A DNA stretch of 26,067 bases from DAXETY01 sp051155755 (lineage in GTDB: Bacteria; Desulfobacterota; Desulfobacteria; Desulfobacterales; SG8-13). Shown here piece after piece: positions 15,086-22,758 of this stretch (position 1 is the stretch's first letter; the number at the start of each line of letters is the position of its first letter). The DNA lies in assembly GCA_051155755.1 (NCBI GenBank), contig DAXETY010000051.1:1-26067 (forward strand), in the 5' to 3' direction. The translations under genes and the position numbers were made by a program. The notes beneath the pieces were generated by a model. The model did not search any database. It saw nothing but the letters and a program-made list of their open reading frames with translations, and was not told the origin of the DNA.

Positions 15086-15193
15086 AATCTGCAGTCCGCC
15101 CGTCGCAGCGGCGGTCACAATTGCCGGCCGTTTCCGTCGCCCGTCAGATGGTTTTCCATCCACGCCGCATTTTGCATTTTCCCATCGGATTGC

Positions 15194-15931
15194 TTACAGA
15201 ATCTTAAGCTGCATAATCTTTTCGATTTTGAGCTGTAAACTCTCGACGGCCCTGTCCAACAGCGTTTTCCCCATCTCCGCGCTCGCCAGCCACGGTGCGG
15301 ACTCCATGCGCCCATCCGGAAAAACCTGCCGCATTTCGGTTGCCGAAAGCGGCCAGTAATAATTCGGACGTTCCAAACTGCCCGGGGAGACGGCCTTGCC
15401 GTCAAAGGCATCCGGACGCAAGTGCCGTGTCAGGGAAACCTCACTGGGAGTGGCGTGCTGTCCTTCTTGATCCCCAAAAGCCTTGCGGCTGGATTTTCGG
15501 ACCGCCTCGTCGGCATACCAGGAAATCACCTCGAAACAGCCGGGCAGATGGTCCATCTTCAATTGTTTGAAAGCCGTCTGCAGCGGTGTGATGTTGCCGC
15601 CATGGCCGTTGATAAAAATGATGCGTCGAAATCCATGGGTCACACTGGATCGAATCAGGTCCTGAACCATCGCGATTGCCGTGGCCGGGCTGATACTCAG
15701 GGTTCCCGCAAAAGCCATGTGATGCGATGAGACCCCGTAGGAAAGCGTGGGTGCCACCATAACGGCCAGGCGGCGACCGACTTCACGGGCGACGGCTTCG
15801 GCACAGATGGCGTCGGTCCCGATCAATCCGTAGGGGCTGTGCTGTTCGACGGATCCAACCGGCACCAGCAACACGTCTTTTTCTTTTAAATAAACCTCCA
15901 CCTCTGGATAGGACATGTTTTCGAGCAACAT
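15194..15931 (-). CDS. Creatininase-family amidohydrolase
   Basis: The 245-residue protein has the creatininase/ArfB layout. VPVGSVEQHSPYGLIGTD supplies metal ligands E29, H31 and D40, FINGHGGN supplies H110, and GQHATPSEVSLT holds H159 and E164. These make a binuclear metal centre that hydrolyses a cyclic or formyl amide. Family members include creatininase, mycofactocin peptidase MftE and the archaeal formamide hydrolase that acts on a GTP-derived pyrimidine before the RibD-type reductase. The last gives a possible link to the pterin-like genes at 9300-12676; this is inference. The ATG at 15931 follows AAGGA at long spacing. It lies 59 nt downstream of the SHOCT-like gene. Confidence 0.9.
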   Translation of the reverse strand: MLLENMSYPEVEVYLKEKDVLLVPVGSVEQHSPYGLIGTDAICAEAVAREVGRRLAVMVAPTLSYGVSSHHMAFAGTLSISPATAIAMVQDLIRSSVTHGFRRIIFINGHGGNITPLQTAFKQLKMDHLPGCFEVISWYADEAVRKSSRKAFGDQEGQHATPSEVSLTRHLRPDAFDGKAVSPGSLERPNYYWPLSATEMRQVFPDGRMESAPWLASAEMGKTLLDRAVESLQLKIEKIMQLKIL

Positions 15932-15990
15932 CCGAATGAATTTCCTTCTCCTTGGTTGGACCGGTTGAAGGTCCGCAGGAATGAGCGTTA

Positions 15991-16485
15991 TCAGGAATTG
16001 ACGTCCAGGATTTGTTTCCGGGCCCGATTGTATTCTTCGCGGGTGATTTGATCGGTTGCCAGAAGATGGACCAGTTCGGCGATCTCCCGGTTGTTTGCTT
16101 GCTGGGGGTCTTCCAACAACCGTCGGGGAGGTGTCGTCGGCTCGACCAGGCGTCTTCTCCGATCGGGATTTCGAAATTGAAAAGACAACAACCCGCCCAT
16201 CAGCCGAACCTCGACCTCGCCGTTTTTTTCGAAAAGTTGTTGTACGGTGCCGCCAAGACCGGACCGGCCGGCGGCTTTCATGCGGCGGTAGAGCAGATAG
16301 GCGGCAGCGGCCCCCAGCACGCAAACCGCAATAAAAATCCACAGCGCATGCCGCGCCAGACCGCCGATGACCAATATCACCACGGCCAGCAATGCAATTA
16401 AGGCAATGTGCAGCGCAACAATCAAATGTGCCAGCAGGACTCCGCGAAACAAGGACGGGCCCTGGTTCTTTTCATCGGCAGCCAA
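15991..16485 (-). CDS. Two-TM membrane protein with C-terminal SHOCT-like motif
   Basis: The 164-residue protein has two predicted membrane helices (about residues 18-42 and 46-68). A linker includes FEKNGEVEVRLMGGLLSFQFRN, and the C-terminal IAELVHLLATDQITREEYNRARKQIL resembles the SHOCT short oligomerisation motif. The start codon is TTG at 16485, supported by AAGGAG exactly 7 nt upstream. It probably forms a two-gene operon with the creatininase gene. No function can be named; anchoring or oligomerising a partner at the membrane is conceivable. Confidence 0.7.
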   Translation of the reverse strand: MAADEKNQGPSLFRGVLLAHLIVALHIALIALLAVVILVIGGLARHALWIFIAVCVLGAAAAYLLYRRMKAAGRSGLGGTVQQLFEKNGEVEVRLMGGLLSFQFRNPDRRRRLVEPTTPPRRLLEDPQQANNREIAELVHLLATDQITREEYNRARKQILDVNS

Positions 16486-17029
16486 GCGATGGCTCCTTCA
16501 CGAAAATGTTGCTTGCGGGTTGAGATCGTTGGACCACACACAACATAGTACAAATCAACAGGATTGGCAAAATCGATTCGAACCGTGGCAGGCGGAACTT
16601 TCGGTTCCGCCCGAAGGGAACGCGAAGTTCCGCTCATCCTTATCCCCGGCGTCACTGCATTGTGAGATTTACAACGGCTGCGGCGGCACAAGATGAGTGC
16701 CCGCGGGGTTTGCCCCCGGTCCGAAAACCGGCATCCGGTGCGGTCGCATCCTTTGCAATCGGCGGCGTTCGGAGCGGTTTTGTAAGGCGCCGCCGATCCC
16801 GGCCGCATGCCCGCTGCCGTTGCCGGAAAACCAGCGCTGCCGAATTGGTATGCTTTTCGCACAGTCTTTTCGAACCACAGCGGTTCGAACGATTGCGACC
16901 CGCACGGCAAGGCTGGAATCAGCTCGCATGCAGCCCCGAGGTCGCCGGGCGATGCGGTTTCAAACAGGTGGGCCGCGTTGCGGAAAAAAGGTTGTCCGAA
17001 CCGGAGCGAATGCACGAAAGGAAAATCCC
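16486..17029. other. Gene-free region with a hairpin and promoter
   Basis: This 544-bp gap carries the promoter above and a perfect 8-bp hairpin, GGCGGAAC (16591-16598) and GTTCCGCC (16604-16611), with a 5-nt loop. GTTCCGC recurs at 16627-16633 and could pair alternatively. A 197-codon minus-strand ORF (16422-17015) crosses the region but overlaps the SHOCT-like gene, lacks a family signature and looks spurious. The gap may hold an eroded repeat or insertion. Confidence 0.5.
16542..16570 (-). promoter_or_regulatory. Likely sigma-70 promoter for the SHOCT-creatininase unit
   Basis: On the minus strand TTGCCA (16570-16565) and TATGTT (16547-16542) are spaced by 17 nt, about 57 nt upstream of the TTG start. 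One and two mismatches to consensus respectively. Confidence 0.5.
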
Positions 17030-17386
17030 ATGGGTTGGAAATTCTGGCAAAAAAACCGGTCGGACGAAAATCAGCGGTTGGAACGCGGCCCCAAACTTCC
17101 CCGGGTCAAGGAGCTTCCCAATGAAGTCGGACGGCACCTGATCGTGGCAAAAGGGTACGAACCCGACTGGGTTTGGGCCCTGCGATGCGCTGTCAGGCCG
17201 ATTGAAGATTCCAAAAATCGTCTCGAAATCCGTGTATTCAGCCCCGATGCCGCCTCGAAGCGGGGGGTTGCGGTCAAAAATTACACCAGCCTGGATGCCT
17301 GTCCGGAACTCATCCTGTTTGCCGGGTGGTACGACAAGGCCACGCGACGGGTGCAGCTGGAAAACCTGCTGGACAAGGCGGTCTGA
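17030..17386 (+). CDS. Protein of 118 residues, unknown function
   Basis: A Lys/Arg-rich start (MGWKFWQKNRSDENQRLERGPKLPRVKELP) leads into a compact alpha-beta region, which includes VGRHLIVAKGYEPDWVWALRCAVRPIEDSKNRLEIRVFSPDAASKRGVAVKNYTSLD. It ends with FAGWYDKATRRVQLENLLDKAV. No membrane segment or signal peptide is seen. AAAGGA precedes the ATG at 17030. It converges on the AMP nucleosidase gene, 24 nt away. I do not recognise the family; the coding call rests on the ribosome site and coherent composition. Confidence 0.72.
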   Translation: MGWKFWQKNRSDENQRLERGPKLPRVKELPNEVGRHLIVAKGYEPDWVWALRCAVRPIEDSKNRLEIRVFSPDAASKRGVAVKNYTSLDACPELILFAGWYDKATRRVQLENLLDKAV

Positions 17387-17410
17387 CGGCGCTGCCGGAA
17401 ATGAAACGCG

Positions 17411-18205
17411 TTACCACTCGCTGTGCAGCCTCTTTTCGACCTCATCCCAATTTCGCTCCAGATGCACCACCGCATTGATTCCGACGTCCAGATGCGGTTC
17501 CATGTGCCGATCGAAAATTTCGTTGTGAAGTCGGCGATCCTTGATGCCCCGCCGCTGCAGCGGCATGTCGGAGACCAGCATAATTGCGCCGATCGGCACT
17601 TCGTAACGGTAGGCGACCGAGAAAAGGGTCGCCAATTCCATTTCGATCGCCAGAATCCGTTGGCGGCGCAAATACAGGACGAATTCCTCGTCGAATTCCC
17701 ACAGCCGCCGATCGGTGGTGTAGAAAATCCCACAACGAGGCAGCACCCCGGATTTACGCACGGCACCGATACAGTAGAGGTTTACCGAAGAGGCGGGTAT
17801 GGCGGGGAATTCCGGCGGCAAATAATGCCGACTGGTTCCTTCACCGCGAATCGCCGCTGAAGGGATCAGAAAATCACCGACCTCCAGCGTATCGTCGATG
17901 CCTCCGCACATCCCCAGCATGATGATAGACCGCAGATTGTCGATATAGGCCAGGCAATTGATGATCAGGGCCGCCTGGGGAGAGCCGATCCCGAAATCGA
18001 TCATCGTGCAGTTGATATCCGGGGCATGGACCACCCGAAAATTGGCTTCCGAAAAGGACCCTTGGGTTTTTTCCTGAAAACGGCGGATGTAGGGTCGGAA
18101 ATTGGTGATCAACACATGGTTGCAGAAAGACTCCAATGAGCTGTTGGTGTATCGCTCGAGGGTCTGGCGAATGTATTCGTGTTCTTTGATCTGTATTGCT
18201 GTCAT
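17411..18205 (-). CDS. amn: AMP nucleosidase (purine/uridine phosphorylase fold)
   Basis: The 264-residue protein fits the short type of AMP nucleosidase, which hydrolyses AMP to adenine and ribose 5-phosphate. Motifs are VLITNFRPYI, MIDFGIGSPQAALIINCL, a phosphorylase-type GMCGGIDDTLEVGDFLIPSAAIRGEGTS, HYLPPEFPAIPA, YTTDRRLWEFDEEF and AIEMELATLFSVAYRYEVPIGAIMLVSDMPL, the ribose/purine site. It lacks the extra N-terminal domain of the E. coli enzyme. The start at 18205 has only a weak GGAAA site, but MTAIQIKEHEYIRQTLERY is a normal N-terminus. It would help set AMP levels or recycle purines; no partner gene is adjacent. An AT-rich divergent region follows upstream. Confidence 0.87.
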   Translation of the reverse strand: MTAIQIKEHEYIRQTLERYTNSSLESFCNHVLITNFRPYIRRFQEKTQGSFSEANFRVVHAPDINCTMIDFGIGSPQAALIINCLAYIDNLRSIIMLGMCGGIDDTLEVGDFLIPSAAIRGEGTSRHYLPPEFPAIPASSVNLYCIGAVRKSGVLPRCGIFYTTDRRLWEFDEEFVLYLRRQRILAIEMELATLFSVAYRYEVPIGAIMLVSDMPLQRRGIKDRRLHNEIFDRHMEPHLDVGINAVVHLERNWDEVEKRLHSEW

Positions 18206-18549
18206 GGGATTTCCAATTTATCCATGGGGGTGATCCACTCCGACTCCGTCTCCACTTGAAGAATAACAAACGCAGGTCAATCATTGCCAAAATATAAAAT
18301 AATTATAAAATTTCAGGGATTAGCGGTCAAGAACATTCTCCAGGCCTGGGTCGGGCACCGGTTTATGCGTTCCGGTACCGACTCGAACCGGAGGATCCGC
18401 TTTCCCGGCGGGAATCTGAGAAAATTAACGCGGTACCGAAGTGATTTGCAATCGGTGGCAAAATCCGCTATCAAAGCGGGTGGAATAAAGGTGCGGTCCT
18501 GAATGTCGCCCGGCGGAGACCGCAATCTGCACTCGAAATGGAGGAAACC
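18206..18549. other. Divergent intergenic region between AMP nucleosidase and rubrerythrin-like genes
   Basis: An AT-rich core at about 18285-18312 probably carries promoters, but no pair of boxes is convincing on either strand. The remainder (18313-18537) has no credible ORF. A TTCGA sequence on the minus strand at 18380-18389 looks like a tRNA T-loop, but no stem supports it. Confidence 0.5.
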
Positions 18550-19041
18550 ATGTTTTCTGCCCGGGAAGTACTGGACATCGCGATTCAGATTGAACGCAAC
18601 GGCGAAAAAATCTACCGGGATGCCGTCGCCGTCGTCAGCGATGAATCGCTGTGCTCCACCCTGAAATGGATGGCTGAAGAAGAACGCAGCCATGCCGGCT
18701 GGTTCGCCGAATTCAAAGACGGTCTGCAGGAGGAAAACGGACGCAATCTCATGGCCGAGGCGTTCGGCCGCGAACTTTTTGACGACGTTCTCAAGAATCG
18801 CAGTTTTTCACTCGAAGAGGTCGATTTTTCGCAAATCGAGCATCGGCAACAACTCCTGGAAACCTTTATCGAGTTCGAAAAAGACTCGGTTTTGTTTTAT
18901 CAGGTCCTGCAGCCGTTTGTAAGGGATGAAGAAACGAGCCAAAAACTCGAAATGATCATTGCCGAAGAACATCGCCACATTGAAATGCTGCAGTCCCTGT
19001 TAGACGACGCCGGGTCGGCTGCCGCCGCACAGGGGCGCTAG
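18550..19041 (+). CDS. Rubrerythrin-like diiron protein (no rubredoxin domain)
   Basis: The 163-residue four-helix protein has paired diiron motifs: a first-helix Glu (QIERNGEKIYRDA), EERSH, EFEKDSVLFYQVL and EEHRH. The rubredoxin-like CxxC domain of classical rubrerythrin is missing. Such proteins reduce peroxide or handle iron; the electron donor is not obvious here. GGAGG sits 5 nt before the ATG at 18550; the ATG at 18538 overlaps this site and is less likely. It leads a same-strand series with a PAS protein and a ferritin, but gaps of 435 and 95 nt leave operon status open. Confidence 0.88.
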   Translation: MFSAREVLDIAIQIERNGEKIYRDAVAVVSDESLCSTLKWMAEEERSHAGWFAEFKDGLQEENGRNLMAEAFGRELFDDVLKNRSFSLEEVDFSQIEHRQQLLETFIEFEKDSVLFYQVLQPFVRDEETSQKLEMIIAEEHRHIEMLQSLLDDAGSAAAAQGR

Positions 19042-19140
19042 AATCTACGTCCGGGAACGATGCTTGAATGGGCATCCGGCTGAAAAAAGGGGTGGCCCGC
19101 CGCAACGCGAATGCCACCCCAGGGGTAAGGAGGTAAAAAG

Positions 19141-19239
19141 GTGGATATATGGCACTACCACCATCAAACGGCAAACGAACGCGGACTTAACGCATCAAAG
19201 CTGCATTTCGACTGGCACCGTTTGATGATGGAATCATAG
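19141..19239 (+). CDS. Candidate 32-residue small protein
   Basis: A perfect AAGGAGG (19127-19133) lies 7 nt before a GTG at 19141. The reading frame runs to TAG at 19239 and would encode a His- and Trp-rich peptide starting MDIWHYHHQTANERG. Six His residues in 32 suggest metal binding or an artefact of the inverted repeats in the same DNA. An alternative ATG at 19149 in another frame stops after 13 codons. The ribosome site is the main support. Confidence 0.35.
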   Translation: MDIWHYHHQTANERGLNASKLHFDWHRLMMES

Positions 19240-19413
19240 TACCACAAAGTATGATGTCAAGTGCGGCTGGACCACGGCTGCGCCCTTCCATACCCGCGAC
19301 GATATCCTGCGGACCTGCCGGCCGTCGACTGCATCCGGCCATCGGTTTCGACCTGCAGCTGCATTTCCCCCGTTGCATACCATCGATCCGCAAGTTTCAA
19401 ACCGCCCCACCGC

Positions 19414-19441
19414 TTGCCAGTGTCCGGTCGATGATTACTAT
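19414..19441 (+). promoter_or_regulatory. Possible promoter for the PAS gene
   Basis: TTGCCA (19414-19419) and TACTAT (19436-19441) are 16 nt apart and about 35 nt before the start at 19477. Confidence 0.4.
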
Positions 19442-19476
19442 AGCGGTAATTCGTTTTCTTCGAAAGGAGCTGGACA

Positions 19477-19905
19477 ATGACGGCGCCGTCAGACTTCATG
19501 AGCATTTTCGACCACGATGAGAAGTTCAAGGGGTTGATGAAACGACTGCTGCAGATCACCATCATGAATTCGTTCGATGCGATGATGATCACCGAAAATA
19601 AACCCGGCTACCCGGTTGTGTTTGTCAATCCTGCCTTTACCCAGTTGACCGGTTACGAAAATCAGGAGTTGCTGGGTCAATCCCCTTCGATTCTCCAGGG
19701 TCCCAAAACCGACCCCGAGGTGCTCGAGCGTCTCCGCACCGAAATCAATGCCGGTCGGACGTTTCACGGGGTCGCCGTGAACTATCGCAAAGACGGATCT
19801 GAATTTGTCATGGAGTGGAAAATCGCTCCCATTCGAAATGAAAACGAGGAAATCACCCATTTCCTGGCCATCCAGCGGGACGTCACACCGGCGGGCGTCC
19901 GTTGA
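19477..19905 (+). CDS. Stand-alone PAS domain, LOV-like but without the photoactive Cys
   Basis: The 142-residue protein is a single PAS domain with an N-terminal helix. FVNPAFTQLTGYENQELLG leads into GQSPSILQGPKTD (residues 67-79), the place of the GxNCRFLQG motif of LOV photoreceptors. Pro70 stands where the adduct-forming Cys should be. NYRKDGSEFVMEW and AIQRDVT keep one flavin-contact Asn and the Gln of LOV domains, but the second Asn is replaced. A light-driven adduct is therefore unlikely; a flavin- or ligand-sensing or dimerisation role remains possible. No output domain is attached. AAAGGAG precedes the ATG at 19477. Confidence 0.85.
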   Translation: MTAPSDFMSIFDHDEKFKGLMKRLLQITIMNSFDAMMITENKPGYPVVFVNPAFTQLTGYENQELLGQSPSILQGPKTDPEVLERLRTEINAGRTFHGVAVNYRKDGSEFVMEWKIAPIRNENEEITHFLAIQRDVTPAGVR

Positions 19906-20000
19906 ATGACTGCCGGCCGGCAAACCGGTACGCCCCGCCGCGCGCGAAGGGCCGACGGACGGTAACGAGATCCACCCCCCTCTAGAAAGGAGCCTGTACA

Positions 20001-20534
20001 ATGATTGGTGAACGGCTGAGTACGGCGATCAACGAACAGATCAAAAACGAGCTGGAGTCTTATTATATCTATCTTTCCATGGCGGCATACTTTCAGTCCA
20101 TCAGCCTGGACGGGATGGCTCACTACATGCGGTGCCAGGCCCACGAAGAGATGGCCCACGCCATGAAATTCTTCGATCATTTGATCGAGCGGGGCGGCCG
20201 GGTGGTCCTGCAGGACCTGCGTCAACTGAAAACCGAATGGTCTTCTCCGGCGGAGGCATTCAAGGATGCCTATGAACACGAGCAGTTTATCAGTGGCAAA
20301 ATCAACGAATTGACGACGATCGCGCGGGAAGAAAAAGATTATGCGGCCGAACCGATGCTGGCCTGGTTTACCGAAGAGCAAATCGAGGAAGAAGCCAGCG
20401 CCGGCAAAATCGTCGACCATCTGGAGATGATCTCTGAAAACAAATCGGCCCTGTTGATGCTCGACCGGGAACTGGGGCAGCGAGCATTTCCGGCCGGCTC
20501 CCCACTGGATCCGGCGGCGGCCGAAGCCAAATGA
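20001..20534 (+). CDS. ftnA: Bacterial non-haem ferritin
   Basis: The 177-residue protein has all ferroxidase-centre residues in E. coli FtnA positions: E17, Y24, E50, H53, E94, Q127 and E130. The sequence (LSMAAYFQSISLDGMAHYMRCQAHEEMAHAMKFFDHL) is typical of ferritins rather than bacterioferritins. It should oxidise Fe(II) and store it in a 24-subunit shell. AAAGGAG precedes the ATG at 20001, 95 nt after the PAS gene. The C-terminal tail is slightly longer than normal and Ala/Pro-rich. It converges on the DUF1285-like gene 18 nt away. Confidence 0.93.
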   Translation: MIGERLSTAINEQIKNELESYYIYLSMAAYFQSISLDGMAHYMRCQAHEEMAHAMKFFDHLIERGGRVVLQDLRQLKTEWSSPAEAFKDAYEHEQFISGKINELTTIAREEKDYAAEPMLAWFTEEQIEEEASAGKIVDHLEMISENKSALLMLDRELGQRAFPAGSPLDPAAAEAK

Positions 20535-20552
20535 TTCTCTATCCGACGCCGC

Positions 20553-21005
20553 TCAAACTTCCGGGATTTCGTGCTTGTCCGGTCCGATTCGAATGAAATA
20601 GCGTCCATCCTCCAGGGACAGCCGTTTGGATAGTTTTATGAGGCAGCGCTCTGTGAACTTGACGGGGTCTTCGTTCAGACGGGTATAAAGCTGGTCATTG
20701 CGTACAAAAAGAGACTCCGGCGCCAGCTCGATGCGCTGGCCGGTGTTTAGTGTGAGCACAACGGCCTCGGCGTCGAACGCCACTTCGAAGACGAACAGGG
20801 CGGTATCCTCGTAAGGAAAGTACACCTTTTCCCGACAGTCTCCACGCTCCTGAAACAGATGGAATCCGCCTTCATCCCTGCGGATCGAGGCGTGAAAGTA
20901 ATCGATAATTTTCTTATGTTCGAAAGTCCCGCCGGCATTGTGCCAGCGGCCGTTGCGGTCGAGGCGGAACACCGCTTTGTCTTTGGAAATGACGATCTCT
21001 TTCAA
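20553..21005 (-). CDS. DUF1285-like protein
   Basis: The 150-residue protein is beta-rich: FRLDRNGRWHNAGGTFEHKKIIDYFHASIRRDEGGFHLF is followed by YFPYEDTALFVFEVAF and a GRYFIRIG ending. This is the pattern of DUF1285 proteins, whose function is unknown; the match is by eye. I place the start at a TTG at 21005 that overlaps the TGA of the OYE gene (TTGA), with GGGAG 8 nt upstream, so the two are translationally coupled. A longer in-frame reading back to 21470 would run antiparallel-free but in another frame through the OYE gene and is not real. Confidence 0.6.
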   Translation of the reverse strand: MKEIVISKDKAVFRLDRNGRWHNAGGTFEHKKIIDYFHASIRRDEGGFHLFQERGDCREKVYFPYEDTALFVFEVAFDAEAVVLTLNTGQRIELAPESLFVRNDQLYTRLNEDPVKFTERCLIKLSKRLSLEDGRYFIRIGPDKHEIPEV

Positions 21006-22135
21006 TGGCGATCTCCCAGGCGCTGTCGATAGACGGCCCTTTTTTCCTTGGGCCACCGGGGGCAGATCGCCGCGCGGCCCTTCATCACCTGCTGCATGCA
21101 GGCATCGCAACGCGGGCTGCACTTTCGAATGGCCCGGTCGCGGCCGCGGCGGGCTTTTTGCGGCCACTGTGGGTCGACCCAGAGCATGCGGGCCAACCCG
21201 ACCAGATCGGCTTTGCCTTCGCGCAGGATTTTTTCCGCCAGATTCGGAGTGGAAATCCTTCCGGCGGCGATCACCGGAACGCTGACATTTTTCCGTATCG
21301 CCGCAGCCAGCGGGGTCATGTACAGGGTGCGGCGGGATTTTTTCACAATCCCGGGCAAGAAAAACGATTCGTAAGTACCGCCCATGACCGACAGATACGC
21401 AACCCCCTCCCGTGCCAGGGACTGAGCCAGTATGCCCGCTTCCTCCGGCCGCAGCCCGTCGGGCAACCATTCGTCGGCCAGCAAACGGTAGCCCACCGGA
21501 AAGTCCCCCACCGCGTCTTGGACCGCCTGAAAGGTTTCCATTGGAAACCGGATCCGGTTTTCGATGCTGCCGCCGTATTCATCCGACCGCTGATTGGTGC
21601 GGGGCGAAACGAACTGGCTCAGCAGATATCCGGTTCCGCCGTGCAACTCCACCAGGTCGAATCCAGCCTTTTGAACCCGCCGGGCGGCGTTGGCAAACTG
21701 TTTGCGGATCTTGCGGATTTCGGTTTTGGTCAGCGACCGGGGTGTGATCCCGAATGCTGGAACGGCGGAAGGTGACACCGGGTTTGGGGTTCGGGCAAAA
21801 CGACCGGCATGATTGATCTGTAGCGCGGCCTTGCAATATTGCTTTTGAATGACCGCCGCCAGTTTCGTAAGCCCGCCGAGGTAGCGATTGTGATCGCAAC
21901 GCAGTGTCCGGGGACCACCGGAGCCCTCCACGGAGACAGCGGCGTTTTCCACCACCACCATGGCCACGCCGCCGGCGGCCATGCTTTCGTAATGCTCGAG
22001 CAGCAGGGGGGATACCTTGCCGCCCTCGGCGGCGTAACCCAGAAACAGCGGTGCCATGGTGATTCGATTTTTCAGGCGCAAGCCCCGAACGGTTTTCGGC
22101 TTGAACAGCGTCGGATAGGGCGGCTGGCTCGACAT
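21002..22135 (-). CDS. Old Yellow Enzyme-family NADH:flavin oxidoreductase with Fe-S cysteine motif
   Basis: The 377-residue protein is the FMN-binding TIM barrel of the OYE family. It has NRITMAPLFLGYAAEGG, QINHAGR, VELHGGTGYLLSQFVSPRTNQRSDEYGGSIENR and VIAAGRI. The C-terminal C-x3-C-x2-C-x11-C (CSPRCDAC to ICPRWP) resembles the [4Fe-4S] ligands of 2,4-dienoyl-CoA reductase and trimethylamine dehydrogenase. Those enzymes carry a further 250-300 residue FAD/NAD(P) domain, which is missing here. A partner may supply electrons. An enoyl- or dienoyl-CoA reduction fits the acyl-CoA genes. AAGGGGGG precedes the ATG at 22135. Confidence 0.9.
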   Translation of the reverse strand: MSSQPPYPTLFKPKTVRGLRLKNRITMAPLFLGYAAEGGKVSPLLLEHYESMAAGGVAMVVVENAAVSVEGSGGPRTLRCDHNRYLGGLTKLAAVIQKQYCKAALQINHAGRFARTPNPVSPSAVPAFGITPRSLTKTEIRKIRKQFANAARRVQKAGFDLVELHGGTGYLLSQFVSPRTNQRSDEYGGSIENRIRFPMETFQAVQDAVGDFPVGYRLLADEWLPDGLRPEEAGILAQSLAREGVAYLSVMGGTYESFFLPGIVKKSRRTLYMTPLAAAIRKNVSVPVIAAGRISTPNLAEKILREGKADLVGLARMLWVDPQWPQKARRGRDRAIRKCSPRCDACMQQVMKGRAAICPRWPKEKRAVYRQRLGDRH

Positions 22136-22193
22136 GGTTCCCCCCTTTGCAATTTACGGTTGCCGGCAGCCGGGCTGCCAACCCGCAGTGTCG

Positions 22194-22616
22194 TTATTCC
22201 GATCCGGAGACCGGGCCCCGCAGTTGTTTGATACGGCTGCGGCGGCGTTTGTTTTCCAGCCGCCGCCTTCGGGCGGCCGCCGGAGCGTGGGTCTTTTTGC
22301 GCCGGCGGGGTTTCTGCGAAGCCTTTCGGATCAATTGTTTCAGGCGTTCGAGGGCATCACGGCGATTGGCCTCCTGCGTTCGAAACCGTCGCGCCTCGAT
22401 AATCAACTCGCCGGAGGCGGTCATGCGATTGCCGGCCAATCGGATCAGACGCCGCCGGACGTCTTCGGGCAGCGACGTTGAACCGGCGGCATCGAATCGC
22501 AGCTGCACGGCCGAGGCGACTTTATTGACGTTTTGCCCACCGGGACCCGAGGCCCGAATGAAATCCAACCGGATTTCGGTTTCGTCGAGGGCAATCTTCT
22601 CCGTAATGAATAACAT
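22194..22616 (-). CDS. arfB: Ribosome-rescue peptidyl-tRNA hydrolase ArfB (YaeJ-type)
   Basis: The 140-residue protein has the class I release-factor GGQ motif in ASGPGGQNVNKVASAV and a long basic C-terminal tail (KPRRRKKTHAPAAARRRRLENKRRR). It lacks a codon-recognition domain. That is the layout of ArfB, which frees ribosomes stalled on truncated mRNA; the basic tail enters the empty mRNA channel. I place the start at 22616 (MLFITEKIALDETEI), which matches the usual N-terminus, although its ribosome site is weak. An upstream in-frame ATG at 22661 is less likely. It lies between the unknown 359-residue gene and the OYE gene on the same strand. Confidence 0.9.
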   Translation of the reverse strand: MLFITEKIALDETEIRLDFIRASGPGGQNVNKVASAVQLRFDAAGSTSLPEDVRRRLIRLAGNRMTASGELIIEARRFRTQEANRRDALERLKQLIRKASQKPRRRKKTHAPAAARRRRLENKRRRSRIKQLRGPVSGSE

Positions 22617-22758
22617 GATCTTAAGTGCGCAGCAATTGCAGCGCTTCTGCGATACGCCCACGGTCTTTCAGCGGGGCGATCACCCAGATGCGCTTCAGGA
22701 AGAACGAGGATGCCCCATTGAGCACCCGGGCCAGCAGCCCCGCAAAACGATCGGCGGC

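Larger units (their letters stand above)
19042..19476. other. 435-bp region with hairpins, a small ORF candidate and a promoter
   Basis: It contains a perfect 8-bp stem (GGGGTGGC at 19089-19096, GCCACCCC at 19113-19120) just after the rubrerythrin-like gene, and the small ORF at 19141-19239. A second hairpin follows (ATCATA 19233-19238 with TATGAT 19250-19255), then the promoter before the PAS gene. Inverted copies of CCATCAAACGG also lie inside the small ORF. This density of structure could mean a regulatory RNA; no known riboswitch class is recognised. Confidence 0.5.

Noticed and set aside
16422..17015. Minus-strand ORF of 197 codons in the gap between the SHOCT-like gene and the 118-residue gene
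   Set aside because: It overlaps the SHOCT-like gene in another frame, has no ribosome site or family motif, and its composition is that of translated non-coding DNA.
18380..18389. tRNA gene on the minus strand, suggested by a T-loop-like GGTTCGAGTC
   Set aside because: The T-stem does not pair, and no acceptor, D or anticodon stem could be found around it.
19089..19120. Intrinsic terminator after the rubrerythrin-like gene
   Set aside because: The 8-bp stem has a long loop and no U-tract, so it is reported only as a hairpin.
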